DNA from: Sarcophilus harrisii
Lineage: Eukaryota; Chordata; Mammalia; Dasyuromorphia; Dasyuridae
NCBI RefSeq assembly: GCF_902635505.1
Contig: NC_045429.1
Span: 428,447,669 to 428,511,668, forward strand
DNA: 64,000 nucleotides
Direction of reading: 5' to 3'
Under the pieces are notes generated by a model. It ran no database searches, had not been told where the DNA came from, and was given only the letters and a program-made list of their open reading frames with translations. A program made the position numbers and the translations under genes. Shown piece after piece: positions 25,030-37,499 of the stretch (position 1 is the stretch's first letter; each line of letters starts with the position of its first letter).

Positions 25030-26180
25030 AATTTATGGTAAGACTCCTCTACTTAAGGCTGACTAGACTTCCAGTATTGGGCAGAACTGTTTTGACTGAA
25101 GGCCAGATAAGCTGGAGGACCTGGGAATAGAAGATATTACTCTGGTGTTATTGTTATTATTGGGCATTTTTAGACTCACATGAGAAAATGATTAAAATAT
25201 AATTTAAGATAGCCAGGCATGAGGAAGGATTAGGGCAAGGGAAGAAGTGGTTCAGTGTAAAAGGATACAACTGGGCCTTAGATGAGTTGCTTGGTAGAGA
25301 GACAACAGGAAGAGGAAGAGTTTATGAGATATTTGCTCCTAGGCTTGGCACATCCATATTACTCCATGCCTGAGTTCCATTTCATGCATTTTAAGGGGAT
25401 GCTCATCTACTCAAACACATCTGATCAGTTCTCCATTTCTGATGTTCCAGGCAGGAAATTATCAAGAATCAGCTAGAAAGGCCTAGTTTGAGTACAGAGC
25501 ATTGGATAGTGCCAGCATGGAAGATCCCACAAGGGCAGGGTGAGGATACAAAACAGAAAGGAGAATCATCATGGAAATTGTCCTTAAATGGTCAAGACAT
25601 TCAACTTACTAATAAAACAAGACATACATATCCTTTGAATGTATTTGTATTGCTTTTTATAAAATTGAAAATAAACAATTTCTCTACAAAAAAAAGGGGG
25701 GGGGGAAAGAAAGGGAAATCATGCTATCTGTGTTTCCTTGCTTTTAACAAGTCTATGGCCACATCTATTGTTGAAGCATTTGTCTTCTTCGGAATAAGAT
25801 TTCATTTCTAAATATATCAACTGCAAATAACTATGTTACATAATAGTGAGAAGATGAGTCATCTTTGTGAAGAAGAAAAACTAAATTCTTCATTCTAGGC
25901 ACAAGCTTTCCAGAAAGAATTATTCTTTATTTATGATTTTTGTACTCTTTGCATTTTTCTTCTTAGAAAGAAAAATGTCCAAAATTAAAGTCATGCTTTC
26001 AGTCTTCTCTTTAACATAAATCATTTTGAAATCATGATTTACAGGATTCTAGAATGAAGAATATTTCCCAGTTAAGATTGAGCAAGGGTCCAGAGTTTAA
26101 ATAATGGGTCAGTAAACAACTTGCTTTATCAAAAAGAACAAGAGTTAGAATTTTCCACCCAACTTTAAGGAATCATTTTC
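21105..26180. other. Five-kilobase stretch without recognisable gene
   Basis: Only degraded SINE/MIR scraps (21580-21695 plus, 22063-22140 minus, 24740-24860 plus), a C/T-rich tract at 23845-23945, and an A8-G10 run near 25688. No splice-linked coding exons recognised. Confidence 0.5.
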
Positions 26181-26182
26181 CT

Positions 26183-26428
26183 GTTGTTGTCATTCAGTCA
26201 TCTCCAATTATTCATGACCCCATTTGTGGTTTTCTTGCAAAGACACTGGAATGATTTTGCCATTTCCTTTCTAGCTCATTTTATAGATGAGGAAACTGAG
26301 GCAAAAAAGAATTATATGACTTGCTCAGGATCCCACAGCTAATAAGTGTCTGAGGACAGATTAAACTCAGACAGATGAGTTTTCCTAACATCAGGCTCAG
26401 CACTATTCACTGGACCACCTACCTGTCT
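26183..26428 (-). repeat. MAR1-like CORE-SINE
   Basis: 'ttcatgaccccatttgtgg', 'agatgaggaaactgaggc', 'tcccacagctaataagtg'. Confidence 0.75.
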
Positions 26429-26637
26429 TATCAGTTTTTCTGCTAACATTCAATCCCTCTTCAGCCATTCCCTTCAAGGAGTCTTCTCTCTTCCAAAGGT
26501 GAATCCAAGAGTATTTCTATTAACCAAACTAATCAAAGAAGCTTCTTCCTTCTAATCATTGCCCTTATACATTCAAGGCTCCAGGAAAGAAGATCCTGCT
26601 CTTAGGTGAACCAATAGAGGGACTTTTGTTCTTATCT

Positions 26638-27335
26638 GTAGATAGATGGTACAGGCTAAGGATCAGGAAGACCCGAATTCAAATCCTGAATCAGATACCT
26701 ACTAATTGCATAACCCTGGCCAAGTCACTTAACTTTAGTCTGCCTCAATTTCCTCAACTGCAAAATGCATCCCCACTTGCATAATGGTATTGACCTCACA
26801 GAATTATTTTGAGGTTCAAATGAAATAATGTTTCTAAAGCACTTAACCACAGTGTCTGCCATATATATAGGTGCTTAATAAATGTTTCTTCTTCCTTCCC
26901 TCACCTGGTGGCACTTTAGACTTCTCTACCATGCCCCTTCATCTTATATTTGTCAGTCAGAGAAGCAATAATCAGTCAATAAATATTTATTAAGCACCTA
27001 CTATATACCAGGCATTATGGTAAGAGCTGAGAAGAGTCAAAAGACAGTCCCCAGGCCTTCAGAAGCTCACAGTCTGCTGGGAGAAAGAAGGGCAAAAAAT
27101 GTGTACAAAAAAGCTATAGACAGAATAAATAGAAAAAAATGAAAAAAAGGGAAAGGACTAGAATTAAAAGGACTTGGGTATCTTCATCCCTCATTCCCCT
27201 TTCCCCCTTTTTTTTCTGTGTTGTTTTCCAGTTAAAATGTAAGCTCCTTGAGGTCAAGGATTGCCTTTGTGTTTATATTCTCACTTCTTAGCACAGTACT
27301 AGACATATAGTAAGACTTAAAAATGCTTGTTAACG
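26638..27335 (+). repeat. MIR and L2 3' relics
   Basis: 26638-26890 MIR/THER type; 26960-27115 ('tattaagcacctactatata') and 27225-27335 ('taagctccttgaggtcaagg') L2 3' ends. Confidence 0.6.
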
Positions 27336-27949
27336 GTTTCCTGGGCTTGTCTGGAGAGAAAAGAACAGCATTTTGTTTTAGTAATAAGTTTAAAAAGACT
27401 GATGAGATTTATTTTATGCCAGAATATCTGTAGGCACAAGATTTGTGTTAATAAATTTACAATTCATTATGACCATAAAAAGGAAGAAAGCATTTCAAGC
27501 TGGTACAGTCTCCAATGCCATTCACTAGCCACGAAGGGCAGAGTGTCAGAGGTACTGTCAAGACTTCACTAGTCTTGGAGTCTTCCAACAGCTGTGATTA
27601 AAGTCCCAGAAACTTCTCCCTTGGTGTTCAGAGGGCAGCCAAGGAAAAAAGGTTTATAACAATATAGTATATAGTACTATATATTGCCCCCACATTGCTA
27701 TCTGACACAAAGGGAGATAAGATCAAGTTAAAAAATAAGAATTTTATTTGCTGTATAGTATTTATGGCACTGTGTATTTCAGGTGCCTTGAAAAAGAAAT
27801 GTTGTCTAAAATCTTTTTTTTTTTTTTTGTATTTAAGATGTTAGCACAAAAGGCTACAAAATTCTAGGAAATTACTAATGAAAAAAAGTTTTGCATGTTA
27901 CCAATTTTATTTTGTATACTTCATTTTATGGATTATTTCTTGTTCACTG

Positions 27950-28975
27950 TATTAGTGATCAGAATCAGTATTACTCCAGGCAAGACAAGTCACTTCATTT
28001 CTATTTGCTTGAATTTTCTTAACTGTAAAATGGGATAACAGCAGCACCCACATCCCAAGATTATTGTGAGGATCGATTTTTAGTTGTTAAATAGCATGCC
28101 TCTGCCTGTATGTAGCCCTTGTGTCAGAGACTCTCTCATGACATGCCCAAGAACACAGTGAAAGATTTTTCTACTTTCTCACTTCAGAGCTCCCATTCAG
28201 GAAACTGAAAGAATGTATTCATAGCACCTTTCAATATAATAAAGCAAATTTTCCACTTATAGGAGAAGAGTTCACAATATTTCATTTGCTATGCTATTTA
28301 CATTTATATAAGTACCTTTTAGTTAATAAATGTCATAACATTTAAATTGTTTCCTTTAGAATTCTCTGTTCATACATTCATTCCTATCCACTCTCTCATA
28401 TGACTGTAAGTAGTTCTTTCTGTTTTTCTAGATCTACTTTTTTAAAAAAGCTTAACCTTATTTCATAAATCTTTATTTCATAAAGATCTTTCAATATTTC
28501 TCTCTATCTTTCATACTTATTGATCTAAACTAAGCTATAAAATTTTATTACATTAACATTCTTCAGTTTATTTCCCATTCCTCTCTTTTTGGACATTCAC
28601 AATCATAGAATTAAACATTTAGAGTTGAAAGAAACATTAAAGGCTAGGGAATCTAACCACTTCACTTTCCAGAAGAGGAAACTAAGGTCAATTGAGGTTA
28701 CAGTGTCTGAGCGAGGATTTAAACCCTGTTCTCCATGTTTCCAAAACTAGTGCCTGCTCTTCTAGAAACAGCTGGTACTACAATGGATTGAGTGTTTTTC
28801 ATTGTGTGACTTTGGACAAATCATTTAACCTCAATTTTCTTCATTTCCTTAACTATCAGAAGAAGATAATAATAACATCTACTTTGCAGAATTCTTATGA
28901 AGATCAAGAAGATCTAAAAAGCACTTAGAACAGTGTAAGGCACATAGTAGATACTGTATAATTATTCATTCCCTT
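27950..28975. repeat. MIR-type relics
   Basis: 27950-28110 plus, 28590-28765 minus, 28770-28975 plus. Sequence between them (28111-28589) shows nothing recognisable. Confidence 0.5.
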
Positions 28976-29689
28976 CCCCTTTGCCTTCTCCATCTACCAT
29001 GCTATGCTGCTTCTCCATCTGATTGCTCTAAAGTGTGTTTTTGAGGTTTTTGTTTTTGCAGTTACAAATAATACCCTGTAGAATTCTTGGAACAGGCTGC
29101 CCTTTGGTTTGATTGTATTTGGTAATGCTTCCCTGAGTACATTGCCAATGGTGGAATTGTTCAATTACTCTAGTTCTTCAGTTAATTAGTATTTCTCCAT
29201 GTTCTCAGACAGTTTGGACACCGAGGCTACAAGGTATGTCTTGAAACCTAAAACCATCAAGCATTCAGGAGCCATGAGAGAAATAGAGATTCTAAACGAT
29301 ATGTAGACCCAAACTATCTGTTTCTTTATTTGTCTGGAAAAACACTTGTTCTGTGTCCATCTTCTCGCTACATTTGGAATTTGGAAAGTTCCAGCTCCAG
29401 AAGATCCAGGACTAGCTAATAAAGCTGAATGGCAACAAGAAAGAAAAGGGAATCATAACTCTCAGTGCTGTAAAGGTGGAGAGGGCTTGAAAGAACCTTA
29501 GTTTCCCCCTCTTTTGCCTCCTCAAAATCTCCAAAGTGGGATGAATCCCAAAAAGATAGAGGGAGGGATAGATGAACCCCTTTGCTTATATTTCTCCAGG
29601 AATCCCCAGAGTATATCCTTCTTGGACATGGTGAGGGAATACATTGAAGTTAAAGGGGAAGCAGTTACTGGGGACCCAAAAAGTGACCC

Positions 29690-30870
29690 AATAATCCCAA
29701 GGTTAATAATAATACTGGCCCTTTTAAAGTTTGCAAAGAGATTCCTATCCATCTTCTTACTTGAGTCTCATGATACCGCTGTGAGGATATTATCATGCCC
29801 ACTTTATAGTGGAAAAACTATAGCTCAGAGAGGTTAAATCATAATATTGTTGTTTAGTCATTTCAATTGTGTCTCTCTCTGTTAGAGATCCCCATTTGAG
29901 ATTTTCTTGGCCGAGATACTGGAGTGTTTTGCCATTTCACTCTAGGTCATTTTACAGATGAGGAACCTTAGGCAAATAGGGTTAAGTGACGTGCCCAGTG
30001 TCACACAGCTGGTAAGTATCTGGGGCCAGATTTGAACTCAGATGTTCCTAACTTCAGGTCCAGTGGTCTATCCACTGCACTTACTAGCTGCCCCCAAGTC
30101 ATAGTAGCTAGCATTTAATACAGTGCCTTATGGGTTGAAAATACACATCAATGAGTTAGAAAGAGCAGTAGGTGGTTTTGCTAGAGATAGAAGTAGGAGT
30201 AAATCCCCAAATTCATAACAAGGTTCTAGAGATATCTTGAAAAAAAGATCTGGGTTTTGGGCTTCAAATGTTCATTTCAGAATCACAGCTGAGAATTTGA
30301 GCTAGAAAGGGATATAGAATTAGTCAGCAATTATTAATAATGGTAGTTTTTGTCACTGAGTCATTTCCGTCACATCTGACTATGACCTTATCTGGGGTTT
30401 TCTTGGCAAAGATACAGAAATGGTTTGCCATTTCCTTCTCCAATTCATTTGATAGAGGAAGAACTGAGGCAAACAGGGTTAAGTGACTCACTAAGGATCC
30501 CCCCAGCTAGTAGGTATCTGAGACTGGATTTGGACTCAGCTCCTCCTCACTCCAAGGTCAAGGCTCTATCTATTTTGCCACTTAGCTGCCCCAGTAATAA
30601 TAGTTAACACTAGCGTACCACTTTGTGAGTCACAAAATACTTTACTAATCTAATCTGATTAGATTAATCTAATTTGATAACAATTGTGATCCTCACAATA
30701 ATCCTGCAAAGTGGGTGCTATTATTATCCCCATTTGACAATTGAGGAAACTGAGGCAGACTGAAGTTAAGTGATTTACACAGTCACACAGCTAGTAAGTA
30801 TCTGAGACAGGATTCTAACTCAGACTTTCCCAATGCCAGATCAGTTGTCTGTGCCATCTATTTGCCTTTG
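29690..30870 (-). repeat. Nested SINE cluster
   Basis: MAR1-like SINEs at 29848-30095 and 30343-30593 interrupt or abut MIR relics at 29690-29847 and 30596-30870. All are on the minus strand. Confidence 0.7.
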
Positions 30871-31337
30871 TAATACTGAAGGTCTGTGCAACAGGTTCAT
30901 ATAAGGCTTTAGCCTGGACTTTCACCAGTTGACCCTGCTCTCCTGGCTCTCTTCAGCTGGGGATCTCTTAGTGTTGTTACTTTCTTCATTAATCATCTTG
31001 AAATCTATAGGGTGGTGGATAAGCATGGAATGCTAAACTGGAAGAAAACCAAGATGAACACCAAAATGAATCTGTAAGGCAGTGTTTAGGGGGGATGAGT
31101 AAAAGAAAAACTTGATATATCAGAATTTTCCTGTGGAGCGTAAACTAGTCATCTTGATACAGATGTGTCATAGGATCCTAGATTTAGAGGCAGAAATGAC
31201 CTGAAAGGCTGTCTACCCCACCCCCACCCCCTCATCCCCACGTCATTTTACAGATAAGTCCTGAGAAATTGTGATTTGTTTGAGATCACACATGTAGGAA
31301 GCAACCAGAGATGTTATTTAATTGAGGTTTTGTTTTG

Positions 31338-31476
31338 TTTTGTTTTTGAGAAACAATTTGGGATTAAATGATTTGTCCGTAGTCACACAGCTAATAAGTG
31401 TAAAGTGTCTGAGGCCAGATTTGAACTCAAGTACTCCTGACTCCAGTGCCCCATCCACTGTGCCATCTAGCTGCAG
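31338..31476 (-). repeat. Marsupial tRNA-type SINE
   Basis: 'gtagtcacacagctaataag', 'gaggccagatttgaactca', 'ccatccactgtgccatctag'. Confidence 0.75.
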
Positions 31477-32324
31477 GCTTTATTTGAATCCAGAAAGTCT
31501 AACTCCTTAGCCACTGAAACAAGTTGTTACATTCTGTTTATTTCCTGCCCCCCAGGTGATAGACAGTAGCCAGGTAAATTTTTACCTAAAGATATGGCAC
31601 TTCAAAAGTATGAAATCAACTAGGGTCTAAGCTGGAGCTAAAATGGAAGGGGGGGACACAATGGATCCAGAAAATCTCCAGAGAACTGATGAGTAGCATA
31701 GATGGTAAGGAATGGATTTTTTTCTTTTACTTTTTATTATCTTTATATATATTAAATATATTATATTATAATTAACATATATTATGTATAATATATATTA
31801 AATATATATTTATTATGTTGGTCAAGTCATCAGAGACCACATGGAAATCATCATGCTTGTAGATAAGGGCAAGCCAGTCGTGAGATCCAACACTCCTACT
31901 CCCCAGGAACACAAGAGATTTGGCAGAGAAGGTAGCAAGCCTTTGGGTTTCTCTATGGGATCCTTGGCTTAGTCACACACTGCCCAGGATTGTATAAGAA
32001 GCACACAGCTATAGCTACCCAAACCCCAGAAGACTATATGCAAGGGTATGAGCAGTTTGCTGGAACTGATAGCAGAGACACAGTACTGTAGGCAGAACAA
32101 TGATCAAAGATCCTGCCTGGGATGATACAAAGTTAAGAATAAATACACTGGAATCTATCATCCAGATGGTTTTGGAGTCAAAGAGTCCTATGTAGCACCA
32201 ATGGTCTGGGAACTCTTGGGACATATCTCATGCTGGTCTGTTGTCCCTACCTGGGACCATCTGTAGCTGATAACCTCCCAAATATACCAATTAGACGCCC
32301 TCACAAGCATTCACTCCATTTAAA

Positions 32325-32582
32325 AAAATTATTAAATATCTACTCTGTGTTAGTCACTGTAAGGATAAAGACCAAAATTTAGCAATGTCTTCCCTCAGAG
32401 AGCATTTATATTCTATAAACATACATACACATGTGTGTAAATACGAATATATGTATCTACATATACATACATATGTATGTGATATAAAACGTCTGTATAT
32501 ATACACTTATGTATATTTACATGTATATATAGTATCTACCTGTGTATCTCTCTTTCTGTATCTCTCTCTTTCTCTCTCTCTC

Positions 32583-32621
<39 letters not shown>

Positions 32622-33110
32622 TATATATATATATATATCATATATATATATATACACACACACAAGTGTGTATGTGTGTTTGTGTATGTGTGTGTGTACA
32701 CATACATACATATACATAATAAGTAGCAGGTCATCTAAAGAGGGGAAAGTACCAGAGATTGGGGGGATAAGGGAAAGCCTCATGGAGAAAATGATATTAA
32801 AGATGAGCTTTGAATGAAATTCAAGATTCTAAGAGGCAGACATGAGGCAAGAATGCATCCCTGGGCCAAAGAGTAGAGATAGAATGCTACATGTGATGCT
32901 CTATAACATGGGCAATAAAGAAGGAGCACTGTGTTAGAAGCTAACAATTAAGTAAGAACTAGGTTGTAAAGAAAAAGCTTTAAATATCAAAGACAGTGCT
33001 TTATATTTGCTACTTGAAGTTATAGAGATCCACTGGAATTTATTGAGGAAAGAGATGCCATAGTCAAAGTTGTGCCTTAGAAAAATCAAGATGATAGAAA
33101 TGTCTGTTTG
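32325..33110 (+). repeat. L2 relic split by a 300-bp microsatellite
   Basis: L2 3' pattern before (32325-32420) and L2 non-coding region after (32740-33085, 'gaagttatagagatccactgg'). Confidence 0.45.
32420..32725. repeat. Complex (ATAC/AT/TCTC/CA)n microsatellite
   Basis: Contains pure (AT)n runs of about 34 and 20 bases, a TCTC block and a TG/CA block. Confidence 0.85.
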
Positions 33111-34062
33111 ATGAAAAAAGCACTTTCATTGCAACTTCATTCCAAATTATATTTTCTAGTCTTATTAAGAACCTTTAAAGGAGGGGGAGGAGGGGGGAAA
33201 CAGGGCTATATCTTCCCCTTAAAAGTCAAATCCCTTGTGCTAGGAATTCCACAACCTGGAGAAGAAGAGTCCATACTGGAAGGTACTTTTAGGTCTATCC
33301 CTGGGACCTGCACTTATTTTGCAGGACAGAGAAAGGCTGCATCAATAACAGGAATGGGAGGTCAGTTGAACTGGGTGGAGCTGCATCAACTTGAGACCCA
33401 AGTTACTGTTTCCTGTACTACTCAAAAAATATGAACCTTGCATCAGAGACCAAAGGATGAGAGGAGCCTGTGGAAATGTCACACTTCTAGCCAGAAATCT
33501 AAAGAAGTCTCTTAATGGGCTACCCAGTGAACAAGAATTGACGATGGTCATGGTGTGCCTCAAGAAAGCTATCTTACCAGAAAAGTAAAATAGAAACACT
33601 CAGACATTGTGCAATAGGTAAAGTCCCAAATTGCTACATCACTCAATTTTCATTGAGAAATGTTTTTAGATGGCTGATGGACATGTAAAAATGAGGGAAA
33701 AAAGAAGACACTTTTCAGAAGCAGAAGGCTGACATGCCTAAACAGCTGACCTTGGAGTCAGAAAAAACTGAGCACCTGATGGCTTTATTACTCTAGGATG
33801 CAAATCTCTTAGCTTTTCATAGATTGGTGTCAAGCTCAAGTCCAAATGAGAGTCACTAAACCATGTGGAAGGACTTCTATGGGAAACATAATGACTTAAA
33901 AAATAACATATTTTTAATATTTTTATTAATAGAAAAGCATATTAAAATCACATAGAAATTATATTTTAATCTGATTTGGGAGATACTTTGGGAGTATTGT
34001 GGACCATGTGAGGGTTCATGAGCCATTTATTTGATACCTCTGCTCAAGGCAACTCTGTTTCT
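33111..34062. other. No recognisable gene
   Basis: A 108-codon plus frame at 33108-33434 and minus frames at 33342-33599 show no known motif. Confidence 0.4.
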
Positions 34063-34890
34063 TTTTTATTAAAGTTTTTTTTTAATTTTCAAAACATATG
34101 CATTGATAATTTTCAACATTCACCTTTGCAAAACCATAATTTATTCAGCCATTCTCCAACTGATGGGCATCCATTCAATTAAGACAACTCTTTAAGGGGA
34201 AGGGAGAAAAGAAGGAATGGCCAAGTTCTGTGCCAAGTATATTATCTCATTTTATTCTCACAACATCCTTGCAAAGTAGGTGCCATTTGAGAAATAGCAA
34301 GTAGTTGAAAAATTGAAGCAAACAGAGTTTAAGACTTTAAGACTATAACATTGCAGAGAAGGGTTCCATCTGTACTACTAAGGCGTTTAGTCCCTAAGGA
34401 TTCATTACACTGATAAAATCACAAGTCTAGTTTAAAAAATAATACAAGACCCAGAGACAAAGTAGCACTGTCTAAGGCCATTGAACTTAAGCATCTGACA
34501 TTCCATTGTTAATTTTAATCATTTTAATTTTTTAAATGTCATTTTAATCATTTTAATGTCATTGACTTTGGCAGGCTAGTCAATCTAAGGATCCCTTTTC
34601 AGAAGAATGATTTTAAATGATGCAAAATCATTTGCTAATGCAAAATTTCAGTTAGAGGTGAGTGAAAATAAAAATACATTTCCCCCTCACTTCACTCAGC
34701 AACAATTCATGTAAGCCTCTCCAGGCCTCTCTAAAATCATCCTCCTGATCATTTCTTATAGAACAATAATATTCCATAACATTCATAGACCACAACTTAT
34801 TTAGCCATTCTCTAGCTGATGGGTATCCATTCAATTTCCAGTTTCCTGTCTGTCACTACAAAGAGGGCTGCCACAAGCATTTCTGTCAAA
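34063..34890 (-). repeat. Two L1 3' fragments
   Basis: 34063-34185 joins the extreme 3' end directly to the ORF2-end block (internal deletion). 34655-34890 encodes the ORF2 tail LWSMNVMEYYCSIRND on the minus strand. Confidence 0.75.
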
Positions 34891-35139
34891 TAGTGAGTTC
34901 TTATCCCAGAAGAAAAAGACTTGGAATTTTGATATTGTCTTACTTGTCTTTTTCAGTTCTAGGTACAGGGAGTAGAATCTCAGACCCAGTAGCTCCAGCC
35001 ATGGAGATGTAGAAACTCAAGAAGCCAAGCCAGAAGCTGCAACCAGTTTCTAAATAAACCCTGTGAAACCAGGGTCCCAGGGATGGAGCAGGAGACTGAC
35101 TTGGCATCTGATGAGATAATGGTATGTAAGAACTGAGCT

Positions 35140-35905
35140 GAAATCTAGATTGTGAGCTCCTAGAGAGTTGGAACTATCTCTACTTTGTATCCCCACCACT
35201 TAACACAGCACTCTGCACATAGTAGAGGTAAAGCAAATGATTTTTGATTAATTAGTATATTTATTCATTCATTCAAAAATAATACTGAATAAGTAGAATC
35301 AGATTGTGGAAAGCTTTAAATAGCAGACTAAGGAATTTTTTTTAATCCTAGAGACAAATGGAGTCATTGAAATTTTTGAGCAAGAGAGTGACATGACTAG
35401 ACCTCTGTTTTATACAAGTTATTTTTGCCTCGTGCAGAAGAATAATTAAAAAGGACAGAAACTATTACAATAAGTTAGATGAGAGTTGATAAAAGCATGA
35501 GCTAGAGTGTTGACTATGTATGTGGAGCGAAGGGAGTAGACACTAAAGGTGATATGGAGGAAGAACCAACATGATTTATGATTAATTGGATACTGGGGTG
35601 ACGAAAGGGAAAGAGTCAAAAGGAACTCTGAGGTTACAAATCTCAGTAACAGTCAAGATGAAGGGCCATTTAGCAGAAGAAGGAAAGTTCAGAGGAAGGT
35701 AGGATTCAGGGAGAAAAATAATGAGTTCTGCTTTAACATGTTAAATTTGAAATGTCTAGCAGGGAGATGATAAGGCATAACAGGAATTAGAGAGATAGAT
35801 GAAGGCTTTATATACAAATTTGGAAGTCATTGGTATAAAAATGTTGCTTGGATCAATGGAAACAGACTTGGGATAAGGCTTGATAAGATGTGTTAAAGAG
35901 CATGC
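35140..35905 (+). repeat. L2 relics
   Basis: 35140-35260 ('attgtgagctcctagagag', 'aacacagcactctgcacat') and 35290-35850 ('gtggaaagctttaaatagc', 'gagtgacatgactagacc', 'aacatgttaaatttgaaatg'). Confidence 0.55.
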
Positions 35906-36477
35906 TTATCTATGAGAGTTTCATCTATATTAAAAAAAATCAATATTGAAATTCTGAATGTATAGTCTGTAATAGCTATGATTAATGAGATCAGATAATC
36001 TACTGTTCAGCTGGCTAGAATACTGTTATTTTTAAGTTCTAATAGTCTTAATCCCTGGCAGATTTGTTAATGTGTAGAGCCTTCTGGCTCCTATTCAGGA
36101 ATGAAATGGATGGCTGGAAACTCATAAATCTTAGTACACTGGGTCTTGTCTGTTACTCATGCCATTACTTTCTGTATCTCAGTTCAACAATATTTTCTAC
36201 TCCATTGTGTCACGTGGTGTACTGTTATAAACATCTAGAATAGTTCTTATCCCATTGTTAGATGCATCCATTGTTTTAAAACAGAACACTGAAAACTCCA
36301 TATTTTTGACTAACTAGAGCAATCAAACATGTTTTTTTTGTTGTAATATGCAAATCAAAATAACAGAACAAGAAATATAAGTTATGCTTCAAATAATTGG
36401 ATTTAGAAGCATAAAGGGAGGGGAGAATTATGGAAGGATATTATGTTCTCCATTTATATTTTAACCAAAAATACTAA

Positions 36478-36650
36478 TAAAAGGAGCCAGATGGCAGAGT
36501 AGAGACAAGGACTCATCAGAACCCAACAGTCCTTTCCAAATAACTTTAAAATAAGATTTTAAATCTAATTCTTCAGTGTTAAGAGATAAGAAAAGATCAG
36601 GATGAGACATTTTTATGACTTAAAACAACTTGGGAGGGCAACAAAATAAT
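36478..36650 (+). repeat. Possible L1 5' end fragment
   Basis: Starts GGAGCCAGATGGCAGAGTAG, resembling the start of therian L1 5' UTRs. Weak, recognised by eye only. Confidence 0.3.
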
Positions 36651-36654
36651 GACT

Positions 36655-37105
36655 TCTATCTCCTTATGTGATAATATTACCAGAATGCATTTGTATAATA
36701 TTTTAAGGTCACAAAGTACTATTTCATCTGTTATCCCATTCCATCTTTTTTTTCCTAAAGCAAAAATTGAAATTAAATGATTTCAATGGGGTCACATACC
36801 TAGTAAGTATCTGAGGCCACATTTGAATGCAAGTCTTTCTTATTTCAGAGCTGGTACTCTATCCACTGTGCCACCTAACCCCACCACCTCATTTCACCTT
36901 AAAGACCCAATTAATTTATTTATTATTAATCATAATTATAATTAATTAACAAGTTCAATAAATAATTAATTTGACTTCTGAGGTAGGCAGGCTTATTGTT
37001 GTTATCACCATTTTATTCATAATGAAATTGTGAGTTGAAGTACATGTGAGATCTTGTCTAAATTATTTTTTCCCAACTTTTTGGTTTTCCCAGAAGTTTG
37101 GCTGA
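36655..37105. repeat. Relic of a truncated chemokine-unit spacer at the array's left edge
   Basis: Matches 40490-40938 of unit A (about 93 percent by eye), that is, the spacer upstream of a chemokine gene. At 37105 it jumps directly into the middle of the SINE that in full units lies about 2.35 kb further on. This indicates a deletion and implies another unit once stood to the left. Confidence 0.65.
36740..36890 (-). repeat. SINE shared by the chemokine spacers
   Basis: Same insertion as at 40580-40720, 46690-46825 and 52835-52972 ('gtcacatacctagtaagtat', 'ctgtgccacctaac'). It therefore predates duplication of units A-C. Confidence 0.65.
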
Positions 37106-37185
37106 AGAGAGTCAAATTTGAACTCAGGTCCTCCTGACTTAAGGGCTGGTGCTCTATCCATTGCATCACCTAGCTGCCCCCAACA
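37106..37185 (-). repeat. Truncated SINE at deletion junction
   Basis: Only the distal half ('gaactcaggtcctcctgac', 'ccattgcatcacctagctgc'). Full copies lie at 43212-43353 and 49282-49423. Confidence 0.7.
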
Positions 37186-37242
37186 ATCCTATTTCTGCTG
37201 AGAAAACCAAAAACACTCAGAAATCATATAGCTTGAAAAAGT

Positions 37243-37248
37243 TTTATT
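37243..37248 (-). terminator. Polyadenylation signal of chemokine A
   Basis: AATAAA on the minus strand, about 250 nt after the stop codon. It is conserved at 43415-43420 (B), 49485-49490 (C), 55210-55215 (D) and 63096-63101 (E). Confidence 0.65.
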
Positions 37249-37381
37249 ATGAAATCTTTGTCCAAAAGATGGTTATGGAATCCAACAAATGGCCCCAGGA
37301 TTCAAAGGAACCAAGGTTTGGCTGCTAACAGAGCTCTCCATGGGGAAGACCAGTATCCTCCAAAAGTGCAAATAGTACTAA

Positions 37382-37424
37382 TAAATACCCCAAATTGCCA
37401 CCAAATAATTTACATAAATTAAAT
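37382..37424 (-). promoter_or_regulatory. AU-rich element in the 3' UTR of chemokine A
   Basis: Three ATTTA pentamers on the minus strand (37382-37386, 37415-37419, 37420-37424) between the stop and the polyadenylation signal. Such elements commonly destabilise chemokine mRNAs. Confidence 0.55.
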
Positions 37425-37499
37425 TTCACTTATATAAAGCTTCGAGGAAGGCTGGGGTCTGGGGAGATTGCTTCTGAGTGTCGAATCCTTTGGCTCAGT

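Noticed and set aside
29514-29837. 107-codon plus frame
   Set aside because: Ends inside a MIR relic and lacks any known domain.
32385-32817. Tyr/Ile-rich frames on both strands
   Set aside because: Translation of an (AT)n/(CA)n microsatellite.
33108-33434. 108-codon plus frame
   Set aside because: No recognised motif, unusual glycine run from a G-rich stretch, and no exon-like splice sites noted.
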